Source: Noviherbaspirillum massiliense JC206
GTDB taxonomy: Bacteria; Pseudomonadota; Gammaproteobacteria; Burkholderiales; Burkholderiaceae_D
Reading direction: 5' to 3'
Assembly: GCF_000312045.1 (NCBI RefSeq)
Contig: NZ_HE978634.1
Span: 2,869,875-2,933,874, forward strand
Length of the DNA stretch: 64,000 nt
In this document: positions 46,964 to 55,017 of the stretch, in pieces
Position numbering within the stretch: position 1 is the stretch's first letter
How the letters are laid out: each line of letters starts with the position of its first letter
Translations under genes and position numbers: made by a program
Notes under the pieces: model-generated
Told to the model about the DNA's origin: nothing
Seen by the model: only the letters and a program-made list of their open reading frames with translations
The model's database searches: none

Positions 46964-48040
46964 ATGAAAAAGTTTAGCACAGCCGCACTCATCCTCGCTC
47001 TCGGCAGCGCTTCTGCAAGCTGGGCGGCCACCGATGCAGCCAAGCTGATTTCATCCCGCTGCTCCTTCCTGCCGAACGCGCCGGATCAGCATAAGGTCGT
47101 GCGCGGCGATACCCTGTGGGACATCTCGGGCAAATTCTTGAACTATCCCTGGTGCTGGCCGCAGGTCTGGGGCATGAACCGCGACCAGATCCGCAATCCG
47201 CACTGGATCTATCCAGGCCAGATCGTCTATTTCGATCGCGCTGCCGGCCGCCTGCGTCTGGGCAAGCCTACGGGTGATGGCGGCATCCCCACTGAACGCC
47301 TCCATCCTCAGGTGCGTGTCGAGGGACTCGGCCAGGATGCAATACCTGCGATCCCCGCACACCTGATCGAACCCTTCCTCTCTCAGCCGCTGGTAGTCGA
47401 AGAAGACGAATTGCAGGATACCGCACGCATCATCGCCGCCCAGGAGGGCCGGGTCGTCATCGGCAAGGGCGACAAGGCTTACGTGCGCGGTGACTTGAAA
47501 GGCAACACTTCTTTCCAGGTATTCCGCCCCAGCAAGCCGTTGAAGGACCCGGTGACCCGCGAAGTAATCGGTTATGAAGCTGCGTACCTCGGCACCGCCA
47601 AGCTGCAGCGCGCGGCGAAAGCGGATGACGAAGCGCATATCTTCACCGTCACGAACGTCAAGGAAGAAATCAGCATCGGCGATCGCCTGCTGCCCATGCC
47701 GCCCACGCCCATCCTCAGCTATGTGCCGCATCCTCCGGAACAGCCCGTCGATGCACGCATCGTTTCCATTTACGGCGGCGTGGCACAGGCGGGACAGAAC
47801 CAGATCGTGTCCATCAATCGCGGCAAGAGCCAGGGCATCGATGTCGGTACCGTGCTGGAACTCTATCAAGCCGGAACCACGATTGCCGATCCGACCGACA
47901 ACAAGAATCCGGTGAAGCTGCCTGACGAACGGTATGGCAGCCTGTTCATTTTCCGCGTCTTCAACAACATCTCTTATGGCCTGATCATGCAAGTCACCGA
48001 TACAGTGCGCGTAGGAGATATCGCCAAATCACCGGAATAA
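46964..48040 (+). CDS. LysM-domain exported protein
   Basis: A 358-residue protein with a signal peptide (residues 1-22, ending SWAAT) and a LysM domain at about 42-100 (HKVVRGDTLWDISGKFLNYP, NPHWIYPGQIVYFD). The remaining ~250 residues are beta-rich and of unknown function. Binding to peptidoglycan in the periplasm is expected. It stands just before dprA, an order widespread in Burkholderiales, and may be the first gene of LysM-dprA. The frame is open from 46853; the ATG at 46964 gives the signal peptide. Confidence 0.9.
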   Translation: MKKFSTAALILALGSASASWAATDAAKLISSRCSFLPNAPDQHKVVRGDTLWDISGKFLNYPWCWPQVWGMNRDQIRNPHWIYPGQIVYFDRAAGRLRLGKPTGDGGIPTERLHPQVRVEGLGQDAIPAIPAHLIEPFLSQPLVVEEDELQDTARIIAAQEGRVVIGKGDKAYVRGDLKGNTSFQVFRPSKPLKDPVTREVIGYEAAYLGTAKLQRAAKADDEAHIFTVTNVKEEISIGDRLLPMPPTPILSYVPHPPEQPVDARIVSIYGGVAQAGQNQIVSINRGKSQGIDVGTVLELYQAGTTIADPTDNKNPVKLPDERYGSLFIFRVFNNISYGLIMQVTDTVRVGDIAKSPE

Positions 48041-48050
48041 GTCTTCCGGC

Positions 48051-49169
48051 ATGGCAGGGAAAGAGGAAGGCCGGTTCGCGGATCTCGCCGACTGGATCAG
48101 GCTGGAGCGAACCAGCGGCGTCGGACCGGAAACCGCGCGCAAACTCCTGGCCGCATTCGGCTTGCCGGAGAATATTTTCTCGGCAAGCCTTTCATCCCTG
48201 CATCAAGTTGTCTCCGAGCGCGTTGCACAGGCGCTGCCCTGCGCGCCGTCCGATGCTACACAAGCACTGATCGACAAGACCATCGAATGGGCAAGCCAGC
48301 CGGGCAATTATGTCCTGACGCTGGCCGATGCCTGCTATCCCAAGACCCTGCTTGAAATCGCCGACCCGCCGCTGATACTGTTTGCGAAGGGACGGCTGGA
48401 ACTCCTGTCCTGCCGCACGCTGGCCGTGGTCGGCAGTCGCAATGCAAGCGCACAGGGTGTCGCGAATGCGGAAAAATTTTCGGAAGCCTTGAGCCAGGCA
48501 GGCTTGACCATCGTGTCCGGGCTTGCGCTCGGGATTGACACGGCTGCCCATCTGGGCGGCTTGCGCGGCGCGGGATCGACCGTCGCGGTGATTGGCACCG
48601 GCATCGACATCGTTTACCCGGCACGCAACCGCGGTCTCGCGCATCAGATCGCCGAGCAGGGATGCATCGTCAGCGAATATCCGCTCGGCACACCGGCCAT
48701 CGCCAGCAACTTCCCCCGCCGCAACCGCATCATTTCCGGACTGTCATGCGGTGTTCTCGTGGTCGAAGCCGCAGCACAGTCCGGCTCGCTGATCACGGCG
48801 AGAATGGCGGCGGACCAGGGCCGCGATGTATTTGCGATTCCTGGCTCCATCCACTCCCCATTGTCCAAGGGTTGTCATCAGCTGATCAAGCAAGGTGCGA
48901 AGCTGGTCGAATCCGCGCAGGATGTATTGGGTGAACTGGGACATCTGCAGAATTCCCGTGATGCCGCTCCACTGCACCCATCGACTGGTGATGATGCGGC
49001 AAGCGGCCATCCTCTCTTGCTCGCCATGGGCTATGATCCGGTGGATGCCGATACTCTGGCCGAGCGCTGCATGCTCGATGCAGCAACAGTGAGCGCACAA
49101 TTGCTTGAACTGGAACTTGCAGGCTTGGTGGAGTTGATGGCTGGCGGGATGTACCGGCGCCTTGCCTGA
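48051..49169 (+). CDS. dprA: DNA processing protein DprA
   Basis: A 372-residue RecA-loading protein for natural transformation. The central Rossmann fold shows VVGSRNASAQGVANAEKFSE, IVSGLALGIDTAAHLGGLRG, FPRRNRIISGLSCGVLVVEA and SGSLITARMAADQGRDVFAI. The N-terminal part (10-70) is SAM/HhH-like and the last ~65 residues are a DprA winged-helix domain. Starts 10 bp after the LysM gene. With comM at 15 kb it points to DNA uptake or repair functions. Confidence 0.95.
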   Translation: MAGKEEGRFADLADWIRLERTSGVGPETARKLLAAFGLPENIFSASLSSLHQVVSERVAQALPCAPSDATQALIDKTIEWASQPGNYVLTLADACYPKTLLEIADPPLILFAKGRLELLSCRTLAVVGSRNASAQGVANAEKFSEALSQAGLTIVSGLALGIDTAAHLGGLRGAGSTVAVIGTGIDIVYPARNRGLAHQIAEQGCIVSEYPLGTPAIASNFPRRNRIISGLSCGVLVVEAAAQSGSLITARMAADQGRDVFAIPGSIHSPLSKGCHQLIKQGAKLVESAQDVLGELGHLQNSRDAAPLHPSTGDDAASGHPLLLAMGYDPVDADTLAERCMLDAATVSAQLLELELAGLVELMAGGMYRRLA

Positions 49170-49394
49170 CACGAGCTTGTTCATGCTTTTGATGTCCCGC
49201 TCTTTTTGCGATATTCTGTAATCGCTCTTTCCGTCTTCGACGTTCCTCGTGTTGACGCTGTATCACATGACGTATTTTTCCAGCGATTCCATTTGCTGAC
49301 ACATTGGAAAAAGCCGTCCTCTGGCGATGACTATTTCGTGCAAGCACTGCTCCCGGGGCTTGTGTTGCGGTGACCTTAACGCTAGAGTAGAACC

Positions 49395-49871
49395 ATGTTC
49401 GACGTACTTGTTTATCTTTACGAAACTTATTACCGCCCCGAAGCTTGCCCCAGTTCGGAAGCATTGGTGAAAAAACTGTCGGCGGTTGGTTTCGAGGAAG
49501 AAGAAATTTCGCAAGCACTTGGCTGGCTGACCGACCTTGCAGAAACAACCAGCGAATTTTCCGACCGATACCCGCAGCAAACCGCATTTCCCTTTGGCAC
49601 AAGAATTTATGTGCCCCAGGAAACGGATGTGCTCGGAACCGATGCAATAGGATTTCTTCAGTTCCTGGAATCAGGCAAGCTGATTACTCCGATTCAACGT
49701 GAAATCATCATTGAACGGGCAATTGCCGTCAGCGACTCGCAAATCTCGCTCGACAAGTTCAAGGTTATTGTGCTGATGGTGTTGTGGAGCCAAGGCAAGG
49801 AACCTGACGGTCTCATCTTCGATGAATTATTTTCTGACGACGAAGATGCGGAACCGCGCATGCTGCATTGA
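49395..49871 (+). CDS. smg: Smg family protein (DUF494)
   Basis: A 158-residue acidic, mainly helical protein. Family pattern: [20 protein letters not shown] at the N-terminus and [10 protein letters not shown] in the middle; the end is strongly acidic ([13 protein letters not shown]). Smg genes lie next to dprA and topB/topA-type genes in many beta- and gammaproteobacteria, as here. The molecular role is unknown. Confidence 0.92.
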   Translation: MFDVLVYLYETYYRPEACPSSEALVKKLSAVGFEEEEISQALGWLTDLAETTSEFSDRYPQQTAFPFGTRIYVPQETDVLGTDAIGFLQFLESGKLITPIQREIIIERAIAVSDSQISLDKFKVIVLMVLWSQGKEPDGLIFDELFSDDEDAEPRMLH

Positions 49872-50099
49872 CATCACTGTCAAAATCGAAGTCGATTCAT
49901 TTCCATCTGCTTGTTCGGCAAAGGCTTTTCGCCATCCTCTTCTTGCGGACTCCGCCGCAACCCGCTTATTATTGGCCGCTTAATCAGATAGTTGTTATAT
50001 TAGTAGCAGAGCATTGCTTATTGGCAATGCCTTGTACTATGCGCCATACACTGCGCCACAAGCGCACAGTGCCGCGCCATTTTCGAGATCCTATTTATT

Positions 50100-52739
50100 A
50101 TGAGCAAAACTCTCATCATCGCAGAGAAGCCGTCGGTCGCGAACGACATCGCGAAGGCACTGGGCGGCTTCACCAAGCACGATGAGTACTTCGAATCCGA
50201 CGAGTACGTGCTTTCTTCCGCGGTCGGTCACCTGGTTGAAATCGGGGTGCCAGAAGAATACGACGTCAAGCGCGGCAAGTGGACATTCACTCATTTGCCC
50301 GTGATCCCGCCACATTTCGCGCTGAATCCGATCGCCAAGACCGAATCGCGCCTCAAGGTGCTGAACAAGCTGATCAAGCGCAAGGATGTCACCATGCTGG
50401 TCAATGCCTGTGACGCGGGGCGTGAGGGAGAGCTGATTTTCCGCCTGATCGTGCAGTACGCGAAAGCCAAGCAGCCGATCAAGCGCCTCTGGCTGCAGTC
50501 GATGACGCCGACCGCGATCCGCGACGGCTTTGCCCGCCTGCGGGACGACAAGGAAATGCTGCCGCTGGCGGATGCCGCACGCTGCCGCAGCGAAGCCGAC
50601 TGGCTGATCGGTATCAATGGCACGCGCGCCATGACCGCGTTCAATTCCAAGGAAGGCGGTTTTTACCTGACCACCGTTGGCCGGGTGCAGACCCCGACTC
50701 TGTCGATCGTGGTCGAGCGCGAAGAGAAGATCAAGAAATTCGTGCCGCGCGATTATTGGGAAGTGCGGGCGGAATTCGTGTGCGCCGCCGGTGTGTATGA
50801 AGGCCGCTGGCTCGACACCAAGTTCAAGAAGGACGAAACCGATCCGGAGAAAAAGGCCGAGCGCCTGTGGAGCAAGGCCGCCGCCGAATCGATCGTCGCA
50901 GCCTGCCGCGGCAAGCTGGGCACCGTCACCGAAGAATCGAAACCGGCCACGCAAATGGCGCCGGCGCTGTTCGACCTGACCAGCCTGCAACGCGAAGCAA
51001 ACGGTCGTTTCGGCTTTTCCGCCAAGAACACCCTCGCCTTGGCACAGGCCCTGTATGAAAAGCACAAGGTACTGACCTATCCGCGAACCGACTCGCGCCA
51101 CTTGCCGGAAGACTACATCAACACGGTGAAGCAGACGCTGGAAGTCGTCGCGGAGAACCACAACTATCAGCAATTCGCTTCGCAGATTCTGAACAAGAAC
51201 TGGGTCAAGCCGAACAAGCGCATTTTCGACAATTCGAAGATCAGCGATCACTTCGCGATCATTCCCACCACGCAGCCCCCGAAAAACCTGTCCGAAGCGG
51301 AGCAGAAGCTGTACGACCTCGTGACCAAGCGCTTCATGGCCGTGTTCTTCCCGGCCGCCGAATTCCAGGTGACGACGCGCTACACCGAAGTGTCCGGCCA
51401 TCAGTTCAAGACCGAAGGCAAGGTCATGACCAATCCGGGCTGGCTCGCCATCTATGGCAAGGAAGCCGCAAGTGACAAGGATGAGGAAAATGCCGGAACC
51501 CTGGTGCCGGTCGCCAAGGATGAGAAGGTCAAGACCGAGAAAATCACTGCCAACGGCCTGGTGACCAAGCCGCCGGCACGCTATTCGGAAGCGACGCTCC
51601 TGTCGGCGATGGAAGGCGCTGGCAAGCTCGTCGACGATGAAGACTTGCGCGAAGCAATGGCCGGCAAGGGCCTCGGCACGCCTGCCACGCGTGCGGCGAT
51701 CATCGAAGGCCTGCTGAATGAAAAATACCTGCTGCGCGAAGGCCGGGAACTTATCCCGACTGCCAAGGCGTTCCAGCTGATGACGCTCTTGCGCGGCCTC
51801 GGCGTGGATGAGCTTACCCTGCCGGAACTGACTGGCGAATGGGAATACAAGCTGGCGCAGATGGAGCGCGGCAAGATCAGCCGCGAAGAATTCATGCGCG
51901 AGATCGCGCAGATGACACAGGTGATCGTGAAGCGTGCCAAGGAATACGACAACGACACGATCCCGGGTGATTACGCGACGCTGAAAACCCCATGCCCGAA
52001 TTGCGGCGGCGTAGTGAAGGAAAACTATCGTCGCTTCGCCTGCACCAACTGCGAATTCTCGATGACCAAGACGCCGGGCGGACGCCAGTTCGAGATCGCG
52101 GAAGTCGAGGAATTGCTGGCCAAGCGCGAGATCGGTCCGTTGCAGGGCTTCCGCTCCAAGATGGGCCGACCGTTTGCCGCGATCCTGAAGATCGTGCGCG
52201 ATGAGGACATCAGCAACTTCAAGCTGGAATTCGACTTCGGCCAGGCGCAGGACGACGATGAAAACGGCGAAGGCGTTGATTTCAGCGGCCAGACCCCACT
52301 CGGCACCTGCCCGAAATGCGGCAGCGGCGTGTACGAGATGGGCCTGGCTTATGTCTGCGAGAACACGGCTGCCAAGCCGAAAACCTGCGACTTCCGCAGC
52401 GGACGCATCATCCTGCAGCAGGAAATCGTGCCGGAACAGATGGCAAAGCTGCTCAACGAGGGCAAGACCGACCTGCTGCCTGGCTTCATCTCCCAACGCA
52501 CGCGCCGGCCGTTCAAGGCTTACCTCGTCAAGGGCAAGGATGGCAAGATCGGTTTCGAGTTCGAGGAGCGCAAGGCCAAGGCCCCGGCCAAGGGCAAAGC
52601 CGCCACTGCCAAGCCCGAGCAGAAAACTGAAGCGAAAGCCGAGCCGAAGAAAATGGTGGCGGTAAAGGCACCGGCGAAAAAAGCGGCTGCCAAGAAAACC
52701 GTTGCGAGGAAAGCGACGGCGAAAAAAGTCGCGGCTTGA
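50100..52739 (+). CDS. topB: DNA topoisomerase III with zinc fingers and histone-H1-like tail
   Basis: An 879-residue type IA topoisomerase. Toprim domain: LIIAEKPSVANDIAKALGG and NACDAGREGELIFRLI (DxE metal site). The catalytic Tyr is in VLTYPRTDSRHLPEDYI. Two C-terminal zinc-ribbon regions follow (CPNCGG...CTNC; CPKCGSG...C), then GPLQGFRSKMGRPFAAIL-type repeats. The last ~60 residues are a Lys/Ala/Pro-rich tail like histone H1 or AlgP (AKKAAAKKTVARKATAKKVA). It relaxes negatively supercoiled DNA and unlinks replication intermediates. It follows smg, the normal order in this group. Confidence 0.95.
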   Translation: MSKTLIIAEKPSVANDIAKALGGFTKHDEYFESDEYVLSSAVGHLVEIGVPEEYDVKRGKWTFTHLPVIPPHFALNPIAKTESRLKVLNKLIKRKDVTMLVNACDAGREGELIFRLIVQYAKAKQPIKRLWLQSMTPTAIRDGFARLRDDKEMLPLADAARCRSEADWLIGINGTRAMTAFNSKEGGFYLTTVGRVQTPTLSIVVEREEKIKKFVPRDYWEVRAEFVCAAGVYEGRWLDTKFKKDETDPEKKAERLWSKAAAESIVAACRGKLGTVTEESKPATQMAPALFDLTSLQREANGRFGFSAKNTLALAQALYEKHKVLTYPRTDSRHLPEDYINTVKQTLEVVAENHNYQQFASQILNKNWVKPNKRIFDNSKISDHFAIIPTTQPPKNLSEAEQKLYDLVTKRFMAVFFPAAEFQVTTRYTEVSGHQFKTEGKVMTNPGWLAIYGKEAASDKDEENAGTLVPVAKDEKVKTEKITANGLVTKPPARYSEATLLSAMEGAGKLVDDEDLREAMAGKGLGTPATRAAIIEGLLNEKYLLREGRELIPTAKAFQLMTLLRGLGVDELTLPELTGEWEYKLAQMERGKISREEFMREIAQMTQVIVKRAKEYDNDTIPGDYATLKTPCPNCGGVVKENYRRFACTNCEFSMTKTPGGRQFEIAEVEELLAKREIGPLQGFRSKMGRPFAAILKIVRDEDISNFKLEFDFGQAQDDDENGEGVDFSGQTPLGTCPKCGSGVYEMGLAYVCENTAAKPKTCDFRSGRIILQQEIVPEQMAKLLNEGKTDLLPGFISQRTRRPFKAYLVKGKDGKIGFEFEERKAKAPAKGKAATAKPEQKTEAKAEPKKMVAVKAPAKKAAAKKTVARKATAKKVAA

Positions 52740-52746
52740 GAATGAA

Positions 52747-52771
52747 GGCCTGAATGAAGGCCTTTCAGGCC
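52747..52771 (+). terminator. Hairpin after topB
   Basis: GGCCTGAA and TTCAGGCC form a perfect 8-bp inverted repeat eight bases after the stop codon. The T-run is absent, so termination is uncertain. The loop contains a second copy of GAAGGCCT, making it also a short direct repeat. Confidence 0.45.
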
Positions 52772-52910
52772 GGCCCTTCGCCGCGACTTCTCGTATAGGT
52801 CGAAAGAAAGAGCCGGATCAGCAGGACTGCTCGCGACCGGTCTGGCTTCCCGCTCCCGGTTGGCAGGACTCATGCTCCGGCAAATCGCGGTGGGCCTTCG
52901 GGCTCTTTTA

Positions 52911-52948
52911 CACTACCGCCGCCCCGGCACACTACCGCCGCCCCGGCT
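52911..52948. repeat. Two tandem copies of a 19-bp unit
   Basis: CACTACCGCCGCCCCGG recurs with a period of 19 bp. The second copy overlaps the stop codon and last codons of the GFA-family gene, so slippage may have altered its C-terminus. Confidence 0.7.
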
Positions 52949-53339
52949 CCTGTCTTTCATAGCGCGGCCAGTCCTCGTCCAGCGCGGCCCATGCCGGCAG
53001 ATTGGAAACAAAGATATGCGCGGACGGCGTTGCCTGTATCGGCGTATCGATGCTTCCCATGCGCAGCCTGAGCACCTGCGGCAAATCCTCCCGCCGGGAA
53101 TAAAGCGGTGCGCCGCAGTCACCGCAAAACGCGCGCTTTTTCCCGGGCGAGGAAGCATATTCGCGAATCAGTTGCGCGCCGCTCGTCCATTGGAACTTCG
53201 TCGCCTCGACAACCGCTGCAGCCACTCCCGTGCTGCCCTGGGCCTTGCGGCAGTCGCTGCAATGGCAGATGGTGATGACGCCGAGTTCGCCGGCGTACTG
53301 GTAACGCACTGCACCGCACAGGCAGCTTCCTTGGATCAT
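52932..53339 (-). CDS. GFA-family protein (glutathione-dependent formaldehyde-activating-like)
   Basis: A 135-residue zinc protein. The metal-binding Cys clusters are GSCLCGAVRYQYAGE, ICHCSDCRKAQGS and AFCGDCGAPLYSR. The family is named after Gfa, which was reported to help glutathione and formaldehyde combine; most members have no proven function. The C-terminus lies in a 19-bp tandem duplication. No operon partner is apparent. Confidence 0.92.
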   Translation of the reverse strand: MIQGSCLCGAVRYQYAGELGVITICHCSDCRKAQGSTGVAAAVVEATKFQWTSGAQLIREYASSPGKKRAFCGDCGAPLYSRREDLPQVLRLRMGSIDTPIQATPSAHIFVSNLPAWAALDEDWPRYERQEPGRR

Positions 53340-53516
53340 TTTTCACTCCTTGATGATTGGGGGCGGCGACCTTCGCCATCTTCAGGTCAGGCGTGAGGGC
53401 CGGCAATACCGAGATGGAACCCCGGCCTCCCGCAATGGTCAAACTGAAACAACTCCATGGCGGAACAGTGGCGTGTCTTGGAACGCATAATGGGCCGCCG
53501 GATTTTCGGAGGCCAT

Positions 53517-53738
53517 ATGATCTCACGTATCCTGGTTTCTTTTGTCTCTGGCTTGGCGCTCGTTGCCTCCCTGTCCGCCTGTTCCACTTCTCCCTCCCGG
53601 CAACAAGTCGGAATCGGCACCGGTGCAGTTGCCGGGGGCGTGCTCGGCCATGTCCTGACTGATGGAAGCACCCTCGGGACCGTAGGCGGCGCCGCAGCGG
53701 GCGGATTGATCGGTAACGAAGTAACCAAGCGGAAATAG
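53517..53738 (+). CDS. Glycine-zipper lipoprotein, OsmB-like
   Basis: A 73-residue lipoprotein. The signal sequence ends SLSACSTSP, with lipidated Cys at residue 22. The rest is a glycine zipper: GIGTGAVAGGVLGHVLTDGS and TVGGAAAGGLIGNEVTK. OsmB-like proteins are stress-induced outer-membrane lipoproteins. CGGAGG four bases before the ATG sets the start. A 10-bp inverted repeat follows at 53769-53798. Confidence 0.88.
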   Translation: MISRILVSFVSGLALVASLSACSTSPSRQQVGIGTGAVAGGVLGHVLTDGSTLGTVGGAAAGGLIGNEVTKRK

Positions 53739-54086
53739 CCAGACACGGCAAATAATTGCCCTCCCGGGCATGGGATGATTTATTGCTCTCATCCCATGCG
53801 CGTGTTCGCGCCTGTACCTCACTCGCTTCTGTCGCTGGCGCGCAGACTCTGCACGAATCTCGTTCCAGCCAATCCGACCTACCTTTGAATAAGTGCTGTC
53901 TGCGTCACCTGAACATTGCCCGACAACACTTTGCCAGTGCCATTGCGATTTCCAAACGACATGTCAATTTGAAAATCTTTTCCGGAACTTTCGCTTATTG
54001 AAAGATTCTACTGATTCGCATGGATGCACTGCCATGGCATGAACGAAACTTCATGTCTTCCAATATTCATTTTTCAGGAGAATCTT
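53739..54086. other. 348-bp gap with a 10-bp inverted repeat
   Basis: CATGGGATGA (53769-53778) and TCATCCCATG (53789-53798) form a perfect stem with a 10-base loop, probably ending the OsmB-like transcript. The remainder, up to the Ser/Gly-rich lipoprotein, is relatively A/T-rich and shows no gene. Confidence 0.55.
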
Positions 54087-54416
54087 ATGTTGAAATGGAC
54101 TATTCCTGTAGCATGCGCATTCGTTCTTGCCGCATGCAGCGGCATGGGAATGAACAAGAGTTCCGGTTCATCGGGCAGCATGGGCTCCAGCTCCGGCTCG
54201 ACAGGCAGCATGTCTTCCGGCAGCTCGGGCTCGTCTTCCTCCGGCTCGACCGGTTCTGGCTCTTCGGGTTCTTCAAGCGGCGGCTCCACGGTTTCGCCCA
54301 GCCCTTCATCGAGCGCACCATCGACCGGCCCGCAAGCAGTTCCGAGCTCAGGCGCTCCTAGCACCAGTTCGCCGAGCAGCACTCCGGGCCGCACTTATGG
54401 TGGAACCAGCCAGTAA
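54087..54416 (+). CDS. Ser/Gly-rich low-complexity lipoprotein
   Basis: A 109-residue protein. The signal sequence ends FVLAACSGMG with lipidated Cys at residue 17. The mature part is almost wholly Ser/Gly (about residues 24-65, with repeated SSGS and STGS) and then Ser/Pro/Thr (66-100), ending RTYGGTSQ. Such chains are disordered and may act as a flexible surface or periplasmic linker. AGGAG eight bases ahead of the ATG confirms the start. I recognise no family. Confidence 0.8.
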   Translation: MLKWTIPVACAFVLAACSGMGMNKSSGSSGSMGSSSGSTGSMSSGSSGSSSSGSTGSGSSGSSSGGSTVSPSPSSSAPSTGPQAVPSSGAPSTSSPSSTPGRTYGGTSQ

Positions 54417-54468
54417 GCCCGCCTGACAGGCGTATCTCCTCATCATCGATCACTGACAAGCATCAGGT

Positions 54469-54512
54469 GCCGGCTTCCTTTCTCCGTGCCAGAGCGGGGA
54501 GCCGGCATTTTC
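54469..54512 (+). terminator. Intrinsic terminator after the Ser/Gly-rich lipoprotein gene
   Basis: TGCCGGCT and AGCCGGCA form a stem followed by TTTTCC, about 55 bp after the stop codon and before the convergent ogt gene. Confidence 0.8.
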
Positions 54513-54522
54513 CTCCTGCGGC

Positions 54523-55014
54523 TTAAGTGCCACTTGTGCAGTTCCGTTCATGCGCCAGCAAATAGCGCTTGCGCTCCAATCCTCCCGCATACCCGGCAAG
54601 CGAACCTGAAGTGCCAAGCACGCGATGGCAAGGCACGATGATGCATACCGGATTGCGGCCGATCGCACTGCCGACGGCACGCACCGCTTTCGGATTGCCG
54701 AGCCTTTGCGCGATCGTCCGGTAGCTCGTGGAGTCTCCATATGGAAGCTGCACCAATTCCTGCCATACGGACTTCTGGAATGCGGTGCCGCTCATGTCGA
54801 GAGGCAGTTCGAACACTGCGCGGCGTCCCGCAAAATATTCATCCAGCTGGCGTGCCGTCTCCTGCAGATGGTGATGCGCGCCGGCGGGCTGCCATGCCTG
54901 CGTGCCCTTGAAATACTTGTGCCCTTCCTGGAAGTACACTCCGCACAAGCCTGCGTCCGTGGCCGCCAGCAGCAGCTTGCCGAGCGGGCTGGAATATTCC
55001 GTGTAATAAGTCAT
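54523..55014 (-). CDS. ogt: Methylated-DNA-protein-cysteine methyltransferase
   Basis: A 163-residue suicide repair protein that takes alkyl groups from O6-methylguanine. The acceptor Cys lies in CIIVPCHRVLGTSGSLAGYA; the DNA-binding helix region is SYRTIAQRLGNPKAVRAVGS. The N-terminal part is YYTEYSSPLGKLLLAATDAG. It starts 3 bp after the Ada/AlkA fusion gene, so the two alkylation repair genes form an operon. Confidence 0.95.
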   Translation of the reverse strand: MTYYTEYSSPLGKLLLAATDAGLCGVYFQEGHKYFKGTQAWQPAGAHHHLQETARQLDEYFAGRRAVFELPLDMSGTAFQKSVWQELVQLPYGDSTSYRTIAQRLGNPKAVRAVGSAIGRNPVCIIVPCHRVLGTSGSLAGYAGGLERKRYLLAHERNCTSGT

Positions 55015-55017
55015 GAT

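Noticed and set aside
50091-52496. 801-codon open frame antisense to topB
   Set aside because: Same reason: mirror frame of a conserved topoisomerase gene, with no recognisable domain.
52911-52948. CRISPR-like repeat
   Set aside because: Only two directly abutting 19-bp copies with no spacer; a simple tandem duplication.
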